Below are positions 15,477 through 17,194 of a stretch of DNA of 17,194 nt, piece by piece. The position numbers and the translations under genes were made by a program. How positions within the stretch are numbered: position 1 is the first letter of the stretch; each line of letters opens with the position of its first letter. Source of the stretch: Ruminococcus sp. UBA4385 (GTDB lineage Bacteria > Bacillota_A > Clostridia > Oscillospirales > Ruminococcaceae); assembly GCA_002391065.1 (NCBI GenBank), contig DGRP01000132.1:10591-27784 (forward strand), in the 5' to 3' direction. Below the pieces are notes generated by a model that had not been told where the DNA came from, did not search any database, and worked only from the letters and a program-made list of their open reading frames with translations.

Positions 15477-16910
15477 ATGATATCTTTTGTTTTGGCACTT
15501 GTTGTGCTTTTTATTGGCTACATATTATATGGAAAACTGACTGAAAAAATTTTTGCACCTGATGACCGTGTAACACCTGCTATATCTGAAAATGACGGCG
15601 TTGATTTTATACCTGTGAAAACATGGAAGGCTGTGCTGATACAGCTTCTGAATATTGCGGGAACAGGACCTATCTTCGGAGCTCTTATGGGAGCGTGCTT
15701 CGGACCTGTGGTGTTTTTGTGGATAGTGTTCGGAGCTATTCTCGGCGGTGCAGTGCATGACTATATGGTCGGAATGATCTCCGAGAGGAACAAGGGCGAA
15801 TCTATTGCCCAGCTTTCAGGAAAGTACCTCGGAAAGCCTGCACTGTATATTATGCGTGCGTTTTCGGTGCTTTTGCTCCTGCTGACGGGAACAGTATTTG
15901 TAACCAGCCCTGCGGAGCTTATCGCAAACCTTACCCCGGAGGTGCTTTCAAGGGGCTTCTGGATAATAATTATTATCGTCTACTATCTGCTTGCCACACT
16001 TATGCCGCTAGATAAGATAATCGGCAGGTTTTATCCTGTGTTCGGAGTTATCCTCATAATCATGGCTGTGAGCATTGCAGGCGGAATGATTTTCCTTCCC
16101 AAGTATACAATTCCTGAAATACACCTTGAGGATCTTCACCCCGATAATCTTCCGATATGGCCTTTCATGTTTGTGACTGTAGCCTGCGGAGCAATCTCGG
16201 GCTTCCATGCTACGCAGTCGCCGATGATGTCCAAGTGCATTACCAATGAAAAAGATGGCAGAAAGGTCTTTTACGGGGCTATGATAATCGAATCTGTTAT
16301 AGCTCTTGTATGGGCGGCGGCAGGTGTTGCGTTCTACGGCGGAACAGAGCTTCTGAATGAAGCGCTCACGAAAAACGGTCAGTCGGGAACAGTATATGAG
16401 ATATGCAAAAATATGCTCGGAAGCGTAGGCGGAGTGCTTGCGATAATAGGAGTTGTTGTGTGTCCGATAACCTCGGGCGATACTGCATTCCGAAGCGCCA
16501 GACTAATCCTCTCCGAGTGGACAGGACTGAAGCAGAAGAAAATAAAAAACCGTCTTATCCTGACGATTCCGCTGCTTGGTGCAGGTGCTGCACTTACTCA
16601 GCTTGACTTCAATGTGCTGTGGAGATATTTCTCATGGAGCAACCAGACACTTGCGATGATATCTCTGTGGGTGGCGACCTCATACCTGCTAAAAAATGCG
16701 AAGAAGCATTTTTATTCGCTGCTGACGGCATTGCCTGCAACCTTTATGTCGGCAGTAAGTATGACCTATATACTCATGGCAAAGGAGGGCTTCCGCATTT
16801 CCTCGGCGGTTGCTTATCCCGTAGGTATAGCCTTTGCCTTGGTGCTTTTTGCAGTATATGTTTATGTAGTAAGCAAATACAGCCGAAATGGTATCCCAAA
16901 AGATAATTAA
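15477..16910 (+). CDS. cstA: CstA-family carbon starvation/peptide or pyruvate transporter
   Basis: A 477-residue membrane protein with about a dozen hydrophobic segments along its whole length. CstA family motifs are clear: NIAGTGPIFGAL (59-70), HDYMVGMISERNKG (94-107), GFHATQSPMMSKC (242-254), SGDTAFRSARL (333-343) and WSNQTLA near 390. Enterobacterial CstA and BtsT are about 700 residues and take up peptides or pyruvate; this is the short form common in Firmicutes. The ATG follows a modest AGGTGA site at 15467-15472. Only 56 bp with no terminator separate it from the esterase, so it is probably the third gene of the same operon. Whether it moves the product of this operon or simply shares its regulation cannot be told from sequence. 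Confidence 0.92.
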   Translation: MISFVLALVVLFIGYILYGKLTEKIFAPDDRVTPAISENDGVDFIPVKTWKAVLIQLLNIAGTGPIFGALMGACFGPVVFLWIVFGAILGGAVHDYMVGMISERNKGESIAQLSGKYLGKPALYIMRAFSVLLLLLTGTVFVTSPAELIANLTPEVLSRGFWIIIIIVYYLLATLMPLDKIIGRFYPVFGVILIIMAVSIAGGMIFLPKYTIPEIHLEDLHPDNLPIWPFMFVTVACGAISGFHATQSPMMSKCITNEKDGRKVFYGAMIIESVIALVWAAAGVAFYGGTELLNEALTKNGQSGTVYEICKNMLGSVGGVLAIIGVVVCPITSGDTAFRSARLILSEWTGLKQKKIKNRLILTIPLLGAGAALTQLDFNVLWRYFSWSNQTLAMISLWVATSYLLKNAKKHFYSLLTALPATFMSAVSMTYILMAKEGFRISSAVAYPVGIAFALVLFAVYVYVVSKYSRNGIPKDN

Positions 16911-16932
16911 GGCAGAGAATTCGCTCTCTGTC
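16911..16932 (+). terminator. Hairpin after cstA, possible weak terminator
   Basis: GGCAGAGA (16911-16918) pairs with TCTCTGTC (16925-16932) over 8 bp with one G-T pair. It begins right after the stop codon. There is no run of T afterwards, so termination here would be inefficient or need a factor. Confidence 0.4.
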
Positions 16933-16964
16933 TCTGCTTGTTGCAAAAGTTCTTTAAAAGGGGT

Positions 16965-17007
16965 CTGGGGCGATAGCCCCAGTGGGGCAAATGGGGCGAA
17001 GCCCCAT
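16965..17007. repeat. Two adjacent TGGGGC hairpins
   Basis: CTGGGGC (16965-16971) with GCCCCAG (16976-16982), loop GATA, and ATGGGGC (16991-16997) with GCCCCAT (17001-17007), loop GAA. A third TGGGGC (16983-16988) between them allows alternative pairing. Such GC-rich palindromes are common intergenic repeats in Ruminococcus relatives. No gene is supported in 16911-17194. Confidence 0.6.
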
Positions 17008-17030
17008 CTCCACTCACTCCAGCCGAGTAT

Positions 17031-17050
17031 GTCTGTACGAATGTACAGAC
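17031..17050. repeat. 8-bp perfect hairpin GTCTGTAC/GTACAGAC
   Basis: The arms at 17031-17038 and 17043-17050 pair perfectly around GAAT. It is part of the structured, non-coding end of the window; no T-run follows. Confidence 0.5.
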
Positions 17051-17157
17051 CTGACGAGGCCTAGCTTCGCACTATCTTGCTCCGCGGTGCTCGCCGCACG
17101 GCTAATACGCGACGTAATTTTGCTTAAAGCTTTTCTTGCCTTGAACGCGGAAATAGT

Positions 17158-17193
17158 TAGTGCAGAATTAATATAGCTTTTTAGCCTGCACTA
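17158..17193. repeat. Inverted repeat TAGTGCAG/CTGCACTA at the window end
   Basis: Arms 17158-17165 and 17186-17193 pair perfectly over 8 bp with a 20-base AT-rich loop. The window ends one base later, so the full element cannot be seen. Confidence 0.4.
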
Positions 17194-17194
17194 T

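Noticed and set aside
16982..17176. 64-residue open frame in the 3' non-coding stretch
   Set aside because: It runs through three palindromes, has no ribosome site and no recognisable domain.

Overview
The window looks like chromosomal DNA of a Gram-positive Clostridia, most likely a Ruminococcus-type gut or rumen bacterium (Oscillospiraceae). Reasons: moderate GC, strong AAGGAG ribosome sites, sigma-A promoters with extended -10 boxes, a secreted enzyme ending in a sortase-like NPSTG signal, and a STAS-APH kinase fusion. The genus is inferred; no rRNA or other marker is present.

Layout. (1) 1-260: remnant of a small XRE-type helix-turn-helix gene, broken by a frameshift. (2) 260-610: about 350 bp without a gene, holding two tandem stem-loops with nearly identical loops but different stems, another hairpin, and a clear promoter. 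(3) 611-2785 (+): secreted two-domain GH3 enzyme of the NagZ type with a Ser-rich linker and an NPSTG wall-anchor tail. It ends at a strong bidirectional terminator (2900-2940) shared with the convergent gene. (4) 2960-7204 (-): a 1414-residue protein of unknown function with two families of internal repeats, Asn-rich segments and a basic Ser-rich tail; it has its own promoter and a 5' leader hairpin. (5) 7425-10490 (-): a two-gene operon, first a STAS domain fused to an APH-like kinase, then a membrane SpoIIE/PP2C phosphatase with an extracytoplasmic sensor. (6) 10733-16910 (+), divergent from (5): an A-T-C nonribosomal peptide synthetase-like enzyme, an overlapping type-B carboxylesterase with a C-terminal membrane segment, and a CstA-family transporter. 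(7) 16911-17194: about 280 bp of non-coding DNA rich in hairpins.

How the genes may work together. The most system-like part is 7425-16910. A membrane phosphatase and a protein carrying both a STAS domain (with the usual phosphorylatable Ser) and an intact kinase-like fold face a small biosynthetic operon across a 242-bp intergenic region with a near-consensus promoter on each side. I infer a sensory phospho-switch linked to production, processing and transport of an unknown small acyl or peptidyl product. No RsbW-type anti-sigma kinase and no sigma factor are present, so this is not a standard partner-switching locus. The link between the two operons rests on gene order alone. The 1414-residue protein is the other real unknown.
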